Assembly (NCBI RefSeq): GCF_900116515.1
Contig: NZ_FPBA01000005.1
Location: 1-64,000 of the forward strand
From: Geodermatophilus amargosae
GTDB taxonomy: Bacteria > Actinomycetota > Actinomycetes > Mycobacteriales > Geodermatophilaceae
Direction: 5' to 3'
Length of the DNA stretch: 64,000 nt
Shown: one piece after another, positions 50,803 through 58,299 of the stretch
Position numbering within the stretch: position 1 is the stretch's first letter
Layout of the letters: every line of letters begins with the position of its first letter
Program-made: the position numbers and the translations under genes
Notes under the pieces: model-generated
Database searches by the model: none
What the model was told of the DNA's origin: nothing
What the model saw: only the letters and a program-made list of their open reading frames with translations

Positions 50803-51405
50803 GTGGCGAAGATCGCCGTCATCTACTACTCGTCCACCGGGAACGTGCACCAGCTGGCCGCCGCGCTGGCCGAGGGCGCCCAGGAGGCCGGCGCCGAGGT
50901 GCGTCTGCGCCGGGTGCCCGAGCTCGCCCCCGAGGAGGCCATCGACTCCAACCCCCTGTGGCGCGCGCACGTCGACGCCACCGCCGACGAGGTCCAGGAG
51001 GCCACGCCGGCCGACCTGGAGTGGGCCGACGGGTACGCCCTCGGCAGCCCGACCCGCTTCGGCACGCCCGCCGCGCAGATGAAGCAGTTCATCGACACGC
51101 TCGGTGGCCTGTGGTTCACCGGCAAGCTCGCCGACAAGGGCGCGACCGCCTTCACCAGCGCGCAGAACGTCCACGGCGGCAACGAGACGACGATCCTGAC
51201 GTTCTTCAACATCTTCTCGCACTTCGGCGCCGTCATCGTGCCGCCCGGCTACACCGACCCGCTGCTGTTCGACGCCGGCGGCAACCCCTACGGCGTCTCC
51301 AACGCCTCGGGTGGCAAGTCGGCCACCGCCAGCGATGCCGAGCTGGCCGCCGCGCGCTACCAGGGCCGTCGTCTGGCCGAGGTGTCGGCGAAGCTCGCCG
51401 CCTGA
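50803..51405 (+). CDS. wrbA: NAD(P)H:quinone oxidoreductase, WrbA type
   Basis: 200 residues from GTG 50803. Flavodoxin-like fold: KIAVIYYSSTGNVHQLAAALAEGA binds FMN phosphate, DGYALGSPTRFGTPAAQMKQFID and FTSAQNVHGGNETTILTFF contact the isoalloxazine ring. Length and motifs match WrbA. It performs two-electron reduction of quinones, protecting against oxidative stress. A 14-bp hairpin terminator follows. Confidence 0.93.
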   Translation: MAKIAVIYYSSTGNVHQLAAALAEGAQEAGAEVRLRRVPELAPEEAIDSNPLWRAHVDATADEVQEATPADLEWADGYALGSPTRFGTPAAQMKQFIDTLGGLWFTGKLADKGATAFTSAQNVHGGNETTILTFFNIFSHFGAVIVPPGYTDPLLFDAGGNPYGVSNASGGKSATASDAELAAARYQGRRLAEVSAKLAA

Positions 51406-51436
51406 CCGGATCGGCACCACGCTCCCACCGGTCATG

Positions 51437-51476
51437 CCGCGTCCTGGCTCGCCTCCGACGGGGAGCCAGGACGCGG
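51437..51476 (+). terminator. hairpin terminator after wrbA
   Basis: A perfect 14-bp stem (ccgcgtcctggctc / gagccaggacgcgg) with a 12-nt loop, 32 nt after the stop. Confidence 0.78.
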
Positions 51477-51517
51477 CGCGGTGAGCCAGGACGGCGGCCG
51501 TCGCTAGCCTCGGCGGG

Positions 51518-53050
51518 ATGAGCGCCCCCACGCCGCCGGCTGCCGGCCCCTGGGCGCAGCGTCGACGGGTCGCCGGGCGCTGGACGCTGCGGGTCCTGGT
51601 CGCGGCCGCAGGGGCCCTGATCGGCATCCTGCTGCTCGGCCGCATCGACTCCCCGATCGGCCCGTTCGACGCGACCCTCGCCTTCACCCCCACCGGCGGT
51701 GCCGCGACGGTCGAGGTCCCGCCGCTCGGCGCGCTGGAGGTCGACGCCTACGACGGCCCGCTGGGGCTCGACGTCCAACTGCGGCGCGTCGACGAGACCC
51801 GCATCCAGGCACTGGTCAGCGACCCGGCCCAGCTCGACAGCATCGTCGACCGCGTCAGCGCCGACCTGCAGGACGCCGTCGTCCGGCTGGCCTGGACGAC
51901 GGGCGCCGCCGCGGTGGGCGGCGCCGTCCTCGCCTCGCTCGTCACCTACCGCCGCTGGCGCGAGCCGCTGATCGCCGCAGGCGTCTCCGTCTTGCTGCTC
52001 GCGGGCACCGCCGGTCTGGGCGCGGCCACCTGGCGCCCCGAGGCGCTGTCGCAGCCGACCTACACCGGCCTGCTGGTCAACGCGACGAGCCTCATCGGCA
52101 GCGCCGAGGACATCGTCGCCCGGTTCAGCGCCTACCGGGCATCGCTCGAGGACCTCGTCGCCAACGTCGGCGCGCTGTACTCGGCGCTGTCGGCCCTGCC
52201 GGCGCCCGGTGGCCCCACCGACACCGTCGCGCTGTTGCACGTCTCCGACCTGCACCTGAACCCTGCGGGCTTCGACCTCGTGGCGCAGGTGGCCGGCCAG
52301 TTCGACGTGGACGCCGTGCTCGACACCGGCGACATCACCGACTGGGGCAGCGAGCCGGAGAACCAGGTCATCGGAGCCATCGGTGCGCTCGGCGTGCCCT
52401 ACGTCTACATCCGCGGCAACCACGACTCCGCGGTCACCGCCGGGCTGGTGGCGGCCCAGCCCAACGCCACCGTGCTCGACGACTCGGCGACGACGGTCGC
52501 CGGGCTCACCGTCGTCGGCGCGCGCGACCCCCGCTTCACCCCTGACAAGGACGCCACCGACGGGTTCGAGTCGCTCGAGCAGAGCGGCGAGGACCTCGCG
52601 GAGGTCGCCGAGGAGCAGCCCGACCCACCGGCCATCGCGATGGTCCACGACCCCGAGCAGGCCGCCCCCCTGGACGGCGTCGTCCCGCTGGTCCTGGCCG
52701 GGCACACGCACGAGCGGGAGGTCGAGACCCTCGACGACGGGACGCTGCTCATGGTGCAGGGCTCGACCGGCGGCGCGGGCCTGCGCGGCCTCCAGGGTGA
52801 GTACCCGGAGCCGCTGACCTGCACGGTCCTCTACCTCGACCCCGACACCGGGGCACTGGTGGCCTACGACGACATCACGCTCGGCGGCCTGGGTGCGACC
52901 GAGGCGACCATCGTGCGCACCGTCGTGCCGGAGGAGGCGGCCGAGGAGACCCAGGACGGCAGCGGGGACGGCAGCGGGGACGGCAGCGGGGACGGCAGCG
53001 GGGACGGGAACGGGGACGGCACCGGGACCCCCGCCTCCCCGACGGGCTGA
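51518..53050 (+). CDS. membrane-anchored metallophosphoesterase
   Basis: 510 residues from ATG 51518. Two membrane helices (about 25-45 and 130-175 region) with an extracellular beta segment between; from about 240 a calcineurin-like phosphoesterase domain with all metal motifs: DLHL (from D244), DTGDITD, GNHD, MVHDPEQA and GHTHE. The domain faces outside or inside depending on topology. The tail has DGSG repeats and is probably disordered. A nucleotide or lipid-phosphate substrate is likely but unknown. Confidence 0.88.
   Translation: MSAPTPPAAGPWAQRRRVAGRWTLRVLVAAAGALIGILLLGRIDSPIGPFDATLAFTPTGGAATVEVPPLGALEVDAYDGPLGLDVQLRRVDETRIQALVSDPAQLDSIVDRVSADLQDAVVRLAWTTGAAAVGGAVLASLVTYRRWREPLIAAGVSVLLLAGTAGLGAATWRPEALSQPTYTGLLVNATSLIGSAEDIVARFSAYRASLEDLVANVGALYSALSALPAPGGPTDTVALLHVSDLHLNPAGFDLVAQVAGQFDVDAVLDTGDITDWGSEPENQVIGAIGALGVPYVYIRGNHDSAVTAGLVAAQPNATVLDDSATTVAGLTVVGARDPRFTPDKDATDGFESLEQSGEDLAEVAEEQPDPPAIAMVHDPEQAAPLDGVVPLVLAGHTHEREVETLDDGTLLMVQGSTGGAGLRGLQGEYPEPLTCTVLYLDPDTGALVAYDDITLGGLGATEATIVRTVVPEEAAEETQDGSGDGSGDGSGDGSGDGNGDGTGTPASPTG
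52955..53014 (+). repeat. 12-nt tandem repeat in the phosphoesterase tail
   Basis: gacggcagcggg occurs four times in a row (52955-53002), followed by degenerate units gacgggaacggg and gacggcaccggg. It encodes DGSG repeats, in frame. Confidence 0.9.
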
Positions 53051-53073
53051 ACCGTCCGTCCTACGCTCGCGTC

Positions 53074-53397
53074 ATGGCACCGACTCCCCGACTGGCCGCC
53101 GGTCTCCTCGCCGGGGCGCTCGTCCTCGTCCCCGTCGCGGGCTGCTCGTTCACCTCGAACGGCTTCTCCTGCTCCGGCTCGTCCTGCACCGTCACGCTCG
53201 ACGGCCAGGGCAGCGAGGTCGACATCCTGGGCACGACGGTCACGCTGGGCGGCGTGCAGGACGGCCGGGCGTCGATCACCGTCGCCGGCGCCAGCGTGTC
53301 CTGCGGCGAGGGCGAGACCGTGGCGGCCGGCCCGCTGTCCCTGGAGTGCACCAGCGTGAGCGGCGACTCCGTCGAGCTCACCGCCAGCCTCAACTGA
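53074..53397 (+). CDS. small putative lipoprotein
   Basis: 107 residues from ATG 53074. Signal with lipobox VPVAGC; the mature 80 residues contain a beta-rich repeat of GxxVxILGTTVTLGGVQDGRASITVAG and cysteines in SCSGSSC and VSCGEG/LEC, suggesting two disulfides. No family. It is transcribed after the phosphoesterase, 23 nt away, so probably with it. Confidence 0.75.
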   Translation: MAPTPRLAAGLLAGALVLVPVAGCSFTSNGFSCSGSSCTVTLDGQGSEVDILGTTVTLGGVQDGRASITVAGASVSCGEGETVAAGPLSLECTSVSGDSVELTASLN

Positions 53398-53404
53398 GCA
53401 AGGA

Positions 53405-53455
53405 CCCCGCTGTCCCCCGCCACTCGCACGCTCGCGGCGGGCCCCTGCAGCGGGG
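53405..53455. terminator. nested bidirectional terminator
   Basis: Outer stem ccccgctg (53405-53412) / cagcgggg (53448-53455) and inner stem cccgcc / ggcggg, between convergent genes ending at 53397 and 53462. Confidence 0.7.
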
Positions 53456-53461
53456 CCGGGC

Positions 53462-54121
53462 TCAGGACTGGTCGGCGACCTCGACGACGACCCGGGCCGG
53501 GTCCTGCAGCGCGTACACCCGGAACGGCGCCTCGGTGCGGGTGCCGACGAAGGTGACCGTCGTCCCCTCGAAGGTCGCGTCGAAGACGACCTCGGTGACG
53601 GTGGCCGTGCCCTGCCCCGGCAGCGGGTCCGGCCCCGACCACTCCTCGACGCCGGTCGCGTACGGGTAGCCGGCGCCGGTGACGGTCACCTGGAGGACCG
53701 CCTCGCCGGCGACGTCGACCGCGTCCCCGCTGCCCTGCGAGCTCGCGGCGTCGACGTAGCGGACGTCCCAGCCCGGCGTGCCGGTACCGCCGACCTCGAA
53801 CACGACCCGGTCGAAGCCGTCGTGCCGGCCGGTGCGGATGTCGGTGACGGTCACCGAGGCGTCGGCCGACGCCTCGGCGGTGTCGGGCTGCGTGTCGGCC
53901 GGGAACGACGGCGCGGCCGTGCCGGTGTCGGCGTCGGTGTCGCTGCCGGCCGGGGTCCCGCTCGCCGGGGCGTCGGACGCGCCGGTCTCCGCGGCGGCGC
54001 TGGAGGACGACGTCGCGGCCGACGACGAGCCCGCCGACGACCTGCCCTCCTCCGCGCAGCCGGTCAGCAGCACCGCTGCGGCGAGCACCGAGGACACGGG
54101 GACGAGGGCGCGGCGGAACAC
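53462..54121 (-). CDS. AMIN-like domain lipoprotein
   Basis: 219 residues from GTG 54121. Lipobox VLLTGC, a Ser/Ala/Asp-rich linker to about residue 85, then one beta domain: VTDIRTGRHDGFDRVVFEVGGTGTPGWDVRYVD, LQVTVTGAGYPYATGVEEW, and FVGTRTEAPFRVYALQDPARVVVEV. This is the AMIN-like pattern of actinobacterial envelope lipoproteins. It probably binds glycan or protein in the periplasm-like space. Confidence 0.8.
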   Translation of the reverse strand: MFRRALVPVSSVLAAAVLLTGCAEEGRSSAGSSSAATSSSSAAAETGASDAPASGTPAGSDTDADTGTAAPSFPADTQPDTAEASADASVTVTDIRTGRHDGFDRVVFEVGGTGTPGWDVRYVDAASSQGSGDAVDVAGEAVLQVTVTGAGYPYATGVEEWSGPDPLPGQGTATVTEVVFDATFEGTTVTFVGTRTEAPFRVYALQDPARVVVEVADQS

Positions 54122-54269
54122 GCGGCGATCGTGACAGCCGGCCGGCCCGGTGCCGGGGACCACGCGTCCGTGTCGTCCGAGGGGAGGAGCCGCCGCGCCC
54201 CGGGAGGAGGGTGGTGTCGGAGTCGCCCCGGAGGCCATGTATCGTTCTCCCTGCCCCCGGCAAGAACGA

Positions 54270-54342
54270 GCCCCCATCGTCTAGTGGTCCAGGACGTCGC
54301 CCTTTCAAGGCGGTAGCACGGGTTCGAACCCCGTTGGGGGCA
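54270..54342 (+). tRNA. tRNA-Glu(TTC)
   Basis: 73 nt. Acceptor GCCCCCA pairs with TGGGGGC; anticodon loop CTTTCAA gives TTC; T arm CGGG-TTCGAAC-CCCG. First of three adjacent tRNAs. Confidence 0.95.
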
Positions 54343-54357
54343 CGCAGTACACAGCAA

Positions 54358-54431
54358 GGCCCTGTAGCGCAGTTGGTTAGCGCGCCGCCCTGTCACGGCG
54401 GAGGTCGCGGGTTCGAGTCCCGTCAGGGTCG
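54358..54431 (+). tRNA. tRNA-Asp(GTC)
   Basis: 74 nt. Acceptor GGCCCTG pairs with CAGGGTC; anticodon loop CTGTCAC gives GTC; T arm GCGGG-TTCGAGT-CCCGT. It follows tRNA-Glu by 15 nt. Confidence 0.95.
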
Positions 54432-54455
54432 CTCTCCGGTGCGAGTCACCGGGAG

Positions 54456-54529
54456 GGGCAGGTAGCTCAGTCGGTACGAGCGCTCGCCTGAAAAGCGAGA
54501 GGTCGGCGGTTCGACCCCGCCCCTGCCCA
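54456..54529 (+). tRNA. tRNA-Phe(GAA)
   Basis: 74 nt. Acceptor GGGCAGG pairs with CCTGCCC; anticodon loop CTGAAAA gives GAA; T arm GGCGG-TTCGACC-CCGCC. Its 3' part from the anticodon stem is repeated at 61870-61917, so it is an island insertion site. Confidence 0.95.
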
Positions 54530-54532
54530 CAC
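54485..54532. repeat. left att repeat in tRNA-Phe 3' end
   Basis: 48 nt matching 61870-61917 with one mismatch (a54492 against g61877). It runs from the anticodon stem through the acceptor plus three flanking bases. Confidence 0.92.
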
Positions 54533-54649
54533 TGCTGATGCGACCTGCGGTCTTGCGAGTGGTCGAGCGCTGAAGACATGCACGTACGAGTGTCGGCAAC
54601 CGCATGACTCTCGCCGCACGACCTCTCACTGGCAGCACCTGCGCCGTGA

Positions 54650-54810
54650 CTTCGTGACCCCCTGCGCGCCGAGGGCAAGTCACCGAACACACTGCGGCTG
54701 TACCCAGGCGCGGTGGACGAGCTTCAGACGTGGTGCCTGGCTGACGGTGGGCCGGGCGATCCGACAGCGGTGACCACCCCTGCTGAGCTGACCGCGGGAC
54801 CCTGCTCACG
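54650..54810 (+). pseudogene. N-terminal fragment of a tyrosine integrase
   Basis: The frame gives LRAEGKSPNTLRLYPGAVDE followed by LQTWCLADGG, a typical SAM-like core-binding start of phage integrases. It has no start codon of its own and runs into the end of wecB; the catalytic domain is gone. Its position just inside the tRNA-Phe repeat fits the lost integrase of this island. Confidence 0.75.
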
Positions 54811-55972
54811 CCGCGCCCGCGGTCAGGACGCGTGACCGGAACTCCTCCGCCGCGGGACCGAGGCCGAACAGGTGCCGCACCGCCTGTACGCACCGTCCGG
54901 CGGCCGCACCGTCGCCGTAGGGGTTCACCGCCCGAGCCATCGTGGCGTAGGCGGCGGGGTCGGTCAGCAGCTCCTCCGTGGCGCGGACGAGGACGTCCGG
55001 GTCGGTGCCCACGAGCCGGACCGTGCCCGCCTCCACCGCCTCGGGTCGCTCCGTGTTGTCCCGCAGGACGAGCACCGGCTTGCCGAGGCTGGGCGCCTCC
55101 TCCTGGACGCCGCCGCTGTCTGTGAGAATGAGCGTGGCGCGGGCCATGAGCCGGGCGAAGTCCCCGTAGGCGAGCGGGTCGACGACGAGCACGTTGCCGA
55201 GCTGCTCGAGCTCCGGCAGCAACGCCTCCCGCACCACGGGGTTGCGGTGCACCGGGACCACGACCCGCAGGTCCGGGTGACGCCGAGCGATGGTGGCGAC
55301 CGCCCGGCCGACGCCGCGCATCGGCTCGCCCCACGACTCGCGGCGGTGGGTGGTGACCAGCAGGACCGGCCGGTCGTCGTCGTCCAGGGTGGTCAGGGCG
55401 GGCTCGGTGTATGGGTGGCGCCGGCGCACGACGTCGACGAGCGCGTCGATGACGGTGTTGCCCGTGACGACGACGTTCGCGGCGTCCACCCCCTCCCGCA
55501 GCAGGTTGGCACGGCTGGCCTGCGTCGGTGCCAGGTGCAGGGTGGCCAGCTGACTGGTCAGCCGCCGGTTCATCTCCTCGGGAAAGGGCGAGGTGACGTC
55601 GCCCGTGCGCAGGCCCGCCTCCAGGTGCACGACGGGGACCCGCTCGTAGAAGGCCGCGAGCGCAGCGGAGAGCGTGGTGGTCGTGTCGCCCTGTACCAGG
55701 ACTGCGTCGGGCTGCCGGTCGTGGATGATCGGGACGAGGCCCGCCAGCGCCCGCACCGTGATCCCGACCAGGGTCTGCCGCGGTTCGATAATGTCCAGGT
55801 CGTGCTCGGCCTGGATGTCGAACAGTTCGTTGACCTGGTCGAGCATCGACCGGTGCTGGCCGGTGAGGACCACCGAGGCGGCGAGGTCCGGGGCCGCGTC
55901 GAGCCCGCGGACGACGGGCGCCATCTTCACCGCCTCCGGACGAGTTCCGTACACCACCATGACGTGCCTCAT
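54806..55972 (-). CDS. wecB: UDP-N-acetylglucosamine 2-epimerase (non-hydrolysing)
   Basis: 388 residues from ATG 55972 (Met5 is also possible). Full-length for WecB/MnaA: VMVVYGTRPEAVKMAPVV, VLVQGDTTTTLSAALAAFY, VVHLEAGLRTGDVTSPFPEEMNR, VTTHRRESWGEP, VVPVHRNPVVRE and ILTDSGGVQEEAPSLGKPVLVLRDNTERPEAV. It interconverts UDP-GlcNAc and UDP-ManNAc in the cytoplasm. As last gene of the polysaccharide operon it should supply UDP-ManNAc to the GT2 synthase. Confidence 0.95.
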   Translation of the reverse strand: MRHVMVVYGTRPEAVKMAPVVRGLDAAPDLAASVVLTGQHRSMLDQVNELFDIQAEHDLDIIEPRQTLVGITVRALAGLVPIIHDRQPDAVLVQGDTTTTLSAALAAFYERVPVVHLEAGLRTGDVTSPFPEEMNRRLTSQLATLHLAPTQASRANLLREGVDAANVVVTGNTVIDALVDVVRRRHPYTEPALTTLDDDDRPVLLVTTHRRESWGEPMRGVGRAVATIARRHPDLRVVVPVHRNPVVREALLPELEQLGNVLVVDPLAYGDFARLMARATLILTDSGGVQEEAPSLGKPVLVLRDNTERPEAVEAGTVRLVGTDPDVLVRATEELLTDPAAYATMARAVNPYGDGAAAGRCVQAVRHLFGLGPAAEEFRSRVLTAGAA

Positions 55973-55998
55973 GTCCTACCTCCGGGAGGTCGACCGGC

Positions 55999-56691
55999 CT
56001 AGACGGCCGTGAGCTGGATGTCCTCGAACTCGACGGCGGCGTCCTCGGTGTAGAGCCCCACGGACCCGCCCGTGTAGGGGTCACCGGTGTCCACGACCCG
56101 CGCCAGCGGTGCGCCGTCGACGGACACCTCGATCTCGGCGCCCACCTGGCGGATCCGGACCTCGTACCAGGACCCCACCGGGAAGGTCGGTGCCGTGCCG
56201 CTCGTCAGGAACCGCTGGGCACCGGGGAACGCGGGGTCGGCCTTGCCGACCTCCCACCCGTTGGGTTTCAGGGTGACGTAGTAGAAGTGCTGGTTGTCGG
56301 TGTGGTGCCACACCAGCCAGGCGACCTCCCAGGGGTTCCCCCTCGGTCTGCGGAGCTGCTCGCGTGTCCTCAGCCGCACCGAGACCTCGACGTCCCCGAA
56401 CTCCTGCTCGCTGAGCGCCAGCGCAGCGGCCGTCTTGCTCTCGTCGTCGACGGTCTGCGGCGCCAGCCGGTACAGCCAGCCCTCGGGACGCTGTGTGCCG
56501 CTGGCGGTGCCGTAGCCGTCGAAGGCCAGCCGCCACCCGCCGCATCGGTCTCCCTGGTGCCAGGGATCGCAGACGACGGAGTCCGTGGCGTCGGCATCGG
56601 CGACGTCGCCGCCGGTGCACCCGGTGAGGAGTGTGCACGTGACCAGGCCGCCGAGCAGCGACCGGGCGAACCCCCCGCGGCCGGCACCCAC
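55999..56691 (-). CDS. LamG/DUF1080-like lipoprotein of the polysaccharide locus
   Basis: 230 residues from GTG 56691, chosen for the signal peptide (FARSLLGGLVTCTLLTGC) and a GGGGAG site; the start lies 4 nt after the GT2 stop. The mature domain is a concanavalin-like jelly roll: WRLAFDGYGTASG, EQEFGDVEVSVRLRTREQL, WEVAWLVWHHTDNQHFYYVTLKPNGW, EIEVSVDGAPLARVVD and GGSVGLYTEDAAVEFEDIQL. It is a clear paralogue of 60334-61128. It probably binds or cleaves the exported polymer on the cell surface. Confidence 0.8.
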   Translation of the reverse strand: MGAGRGGFARSLLGGLVTCTLLTGCTGGDVADADATDSVVCDPWHQGDRCGGWRLAFDGYGTASGTQRPEGWLYRLAPQTVDDESKTAAALALSEQEFGDVEVSVRLRTREQLRRPRGNPWEVAWLVWHHTDNQHFYYVTLKPNGWEVGKADPAFPGAQRFLTSGTAPTFPVGSWYEVRIRQVGAEIEVSVDGAPLARVVDTGDPYTGGSVGLYTEDAAVEFEDIQLTAV

Positions 56692-56695
56692 CGGG

Positions 56696-58045
56696 TCAGG
56701 CTCCCCGTCGGCTGGAGGCCGATCGGGCACCGGTGCCCTTGCCGGGGAAGGCGACGACGACGCCGTCCGACCCGACCCCGGTGTGGCCGGACCGGGCGCG
56801 GTCGGGCAGCCGCTCGGTCTTGAGCCACGAGCGGCGGCCCTGCAGTACCCGGAGGACCGCCCACCAGCCCGCGGCCATCCACAACAGCCCGTAGAGGACG
56901 AAGGCGTGCCCGAAGAGGACGACACCCAGCCGGCTGATCCGATCCCCTCGGCGCCGGTACACGTGCGCGAACAGGACTCCCGGCAGGAAGGTCAGCAGGT
57001 ACCAGGACAGGAGGACCGGCCACTGCAGCACCTGTGCCCGTGCCAGCGGCGAGGCCGCGACCCCCACGACCGAGGCGACAAGCGACAGCACCATCAGTGA
57101 GCTGACCAGGATCAGGACCGGCATCAGGATGGTGTGCAGAGTCTCGGCGGCCGCGCGCCCCGACGAGTGTCGCAGCACCTGCGGCACCAGCCGCCAGGCC
57201 TGCAGGTTGCCCTGGAACCAGCGGGATCGCTGTCGGACCAGCCGGCGCAGGCTCGTGAGGCCCTGCTGGTGGACCGCGACGAGGGGGCAGTGCAAGGTCC
57301 ACCAGCCGGCCAGCTGCAGGCGGACGCCCAGGTCGAGGTCCTCGGTGAGGACGTCGGACCACGGGGCGGGACCGAGACTCGTCAGCGCGGCCAGCCGGGT
57401 GAACTGGCCGTTGCCACCCAGACCGGCGATACCGAGCCTGTTGTGGGCCACCTGGAAGATCGACGTGTAGGTGACGAACTCCATGTCCTGCAGGCGGGTG
57501 AGGAGTCCCTGCCGCCGGTTGCCGATCCGCACGCTGATCTGCACACCGCCCACCCTCGGGTCGGCGAAGTAGGGCACGACGGCCTCGAGCGTGTGCGGGT
57601 CGAGGCGGCCGTCTGCGTCGAGCAGACCGATGACGACCCGGTCGGGATCGCGGTCCGCCAGCTCCACGGTCACCAGGTGGTCCACCGCGGCGTTCAGGGC
57701 GGCTCCCTTGCCGCGCCGGGCGTCAGGCAGCGTCCGCTGCAGGACGCGTACACGGGGGTCCGGGTGCGCCCGGGCGATGTCGGCGGTGGCGTCCGTCGAA
57801 CCGTCGTCGATGACGAGGACGAGGAACTCGTGCAGCGGCAGGGAGATCAGGCGGTCGAGGGTGCCAGCCAGCACCTCCTCCTCGTCCAGGCACGGGACCA
57901 GGAACACGAAGAAGAGGGTGCCGGTCCCTGATCGGTGGAGGCGCAGTGGCACGACACCGGTCTCCAGGTACATCCCGAGGGCGTAGGTGAGCGAGCAGAT
58001 CACCGCTGCAGAGGCCGCCAGGATGAGGATCCCGGTCGTGGTCAC
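56696..58045 (-). CDS. processive family 2 glycosyltransferase (polysaccharide synthase)
   Basis: 449 residues from GTG 58045. One N-terminal helix, then a GT-A domain with DDGS (80-83), DADG (143-146), TEDLDLG (234-240) and the processivity motif QRSRW (272-276), followed by about four membrane helices. This is the hyaluronan/cellulose/PgaC-like layout, so it should polymerise a UDP-sugar and export the chain. With WecB next to it the donor may be UDP-ManNAc or UDP-GlcNAc. Overlaps the small membrane gene upstream (GTGA). The tail is basic and possibly regulatory. Confidence 0.9.
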   Translation of the reverse strand: MTTTGILILAASAAVICSLTYALGMYLETGVVPLRLHRSGTGTLFFVFLVPCLDEEEVLAGTLDRLISLPLHEFLVLVIDDGSTDATADIARAHPDPRVRVLQRTLPDARRGKGAALNAAVDHLVTVELADRDPDRVVIGLLDADGRLDPHTLEAVVPYFADPRVGGVQISVRIGNRRQGLLTRLQDMEFVTYTSIFQVAHNRLGIAGLGGNGQFTRLAALTSLGPAPWSDVLTEDLDLGVRLQLAGWWTLHCPLVAVHQQGLTSLRRLVRQRSRWFQGNLQAWRLVPQVLRHSSGRAAAETLHTILMPVLILVSSLMVLSLVASVVGVAASPLARAQVLQWPVLLSWYLLTFLPGVLFAHVYRRRGDRISRLGVVLFGHAFVLYGLLWMAAGWWAVLRVLQGRRSWLKTERLPDRARSGHTGVGSDGVVVAFPGKGTGARSASSRRGA

Positions 58046-58227
58046 GGGTTCCCCGCACCGGCGTCACGAGGACGCCTCCGGGCCCGGTGGGGCTGGACGT
58101 GCCTGGGTGGGGGGTGGAGGAACCGGCTGGCCACGACCAGGCAGACGAGCACGAGCAGGTAGCAGGTGAAGGCCGCACCGGCGGTCGCCAGCGCCAAGCG
58201 CGCGAGCCCGAACGCCGCGTCACCCAT
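58042..58227 (-). CDS. small membrane protein of the polysaccharide operon
   Basis: 61 residues from ATG 58227 with GGGAGC upstream. One helix (LALATAGAAFTCYLLVLVCLVVA), then a Pro/Arg/His-rich tail. Its stop overlaps the GT2 start. The size and place resemble PgaD-like accessory subunits of synthases, but there is no sequence proof. Confidence 0.7.
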   Translation of the reverse strand: MGDAAFGLARLALATAGAAFTCYLLVLVCLVVASRFLHPPPRHVQPHRARRRPRDAGAGNP

Positions 58228-58299
58228 CGCCGCTCCCGCGCTCGGCCGGGCGGCCGGCGTGCTGGTGACGGCCGGGAGCGGGCGACGGCGGCACGGGGT

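Noticed and set aside
52955-53030. Short regular repeats considered as a CRISPR array
   Set aside because: Units are 12 nt, contiguous and in frame inside a coding region, with no spacers; no array was found anywhere in the window.
54211-54465. Open frame running through the tRNA-Glu and tRNA-Asp genes
   Set aside because: It translates tRNA sequence and has no ribosome site.
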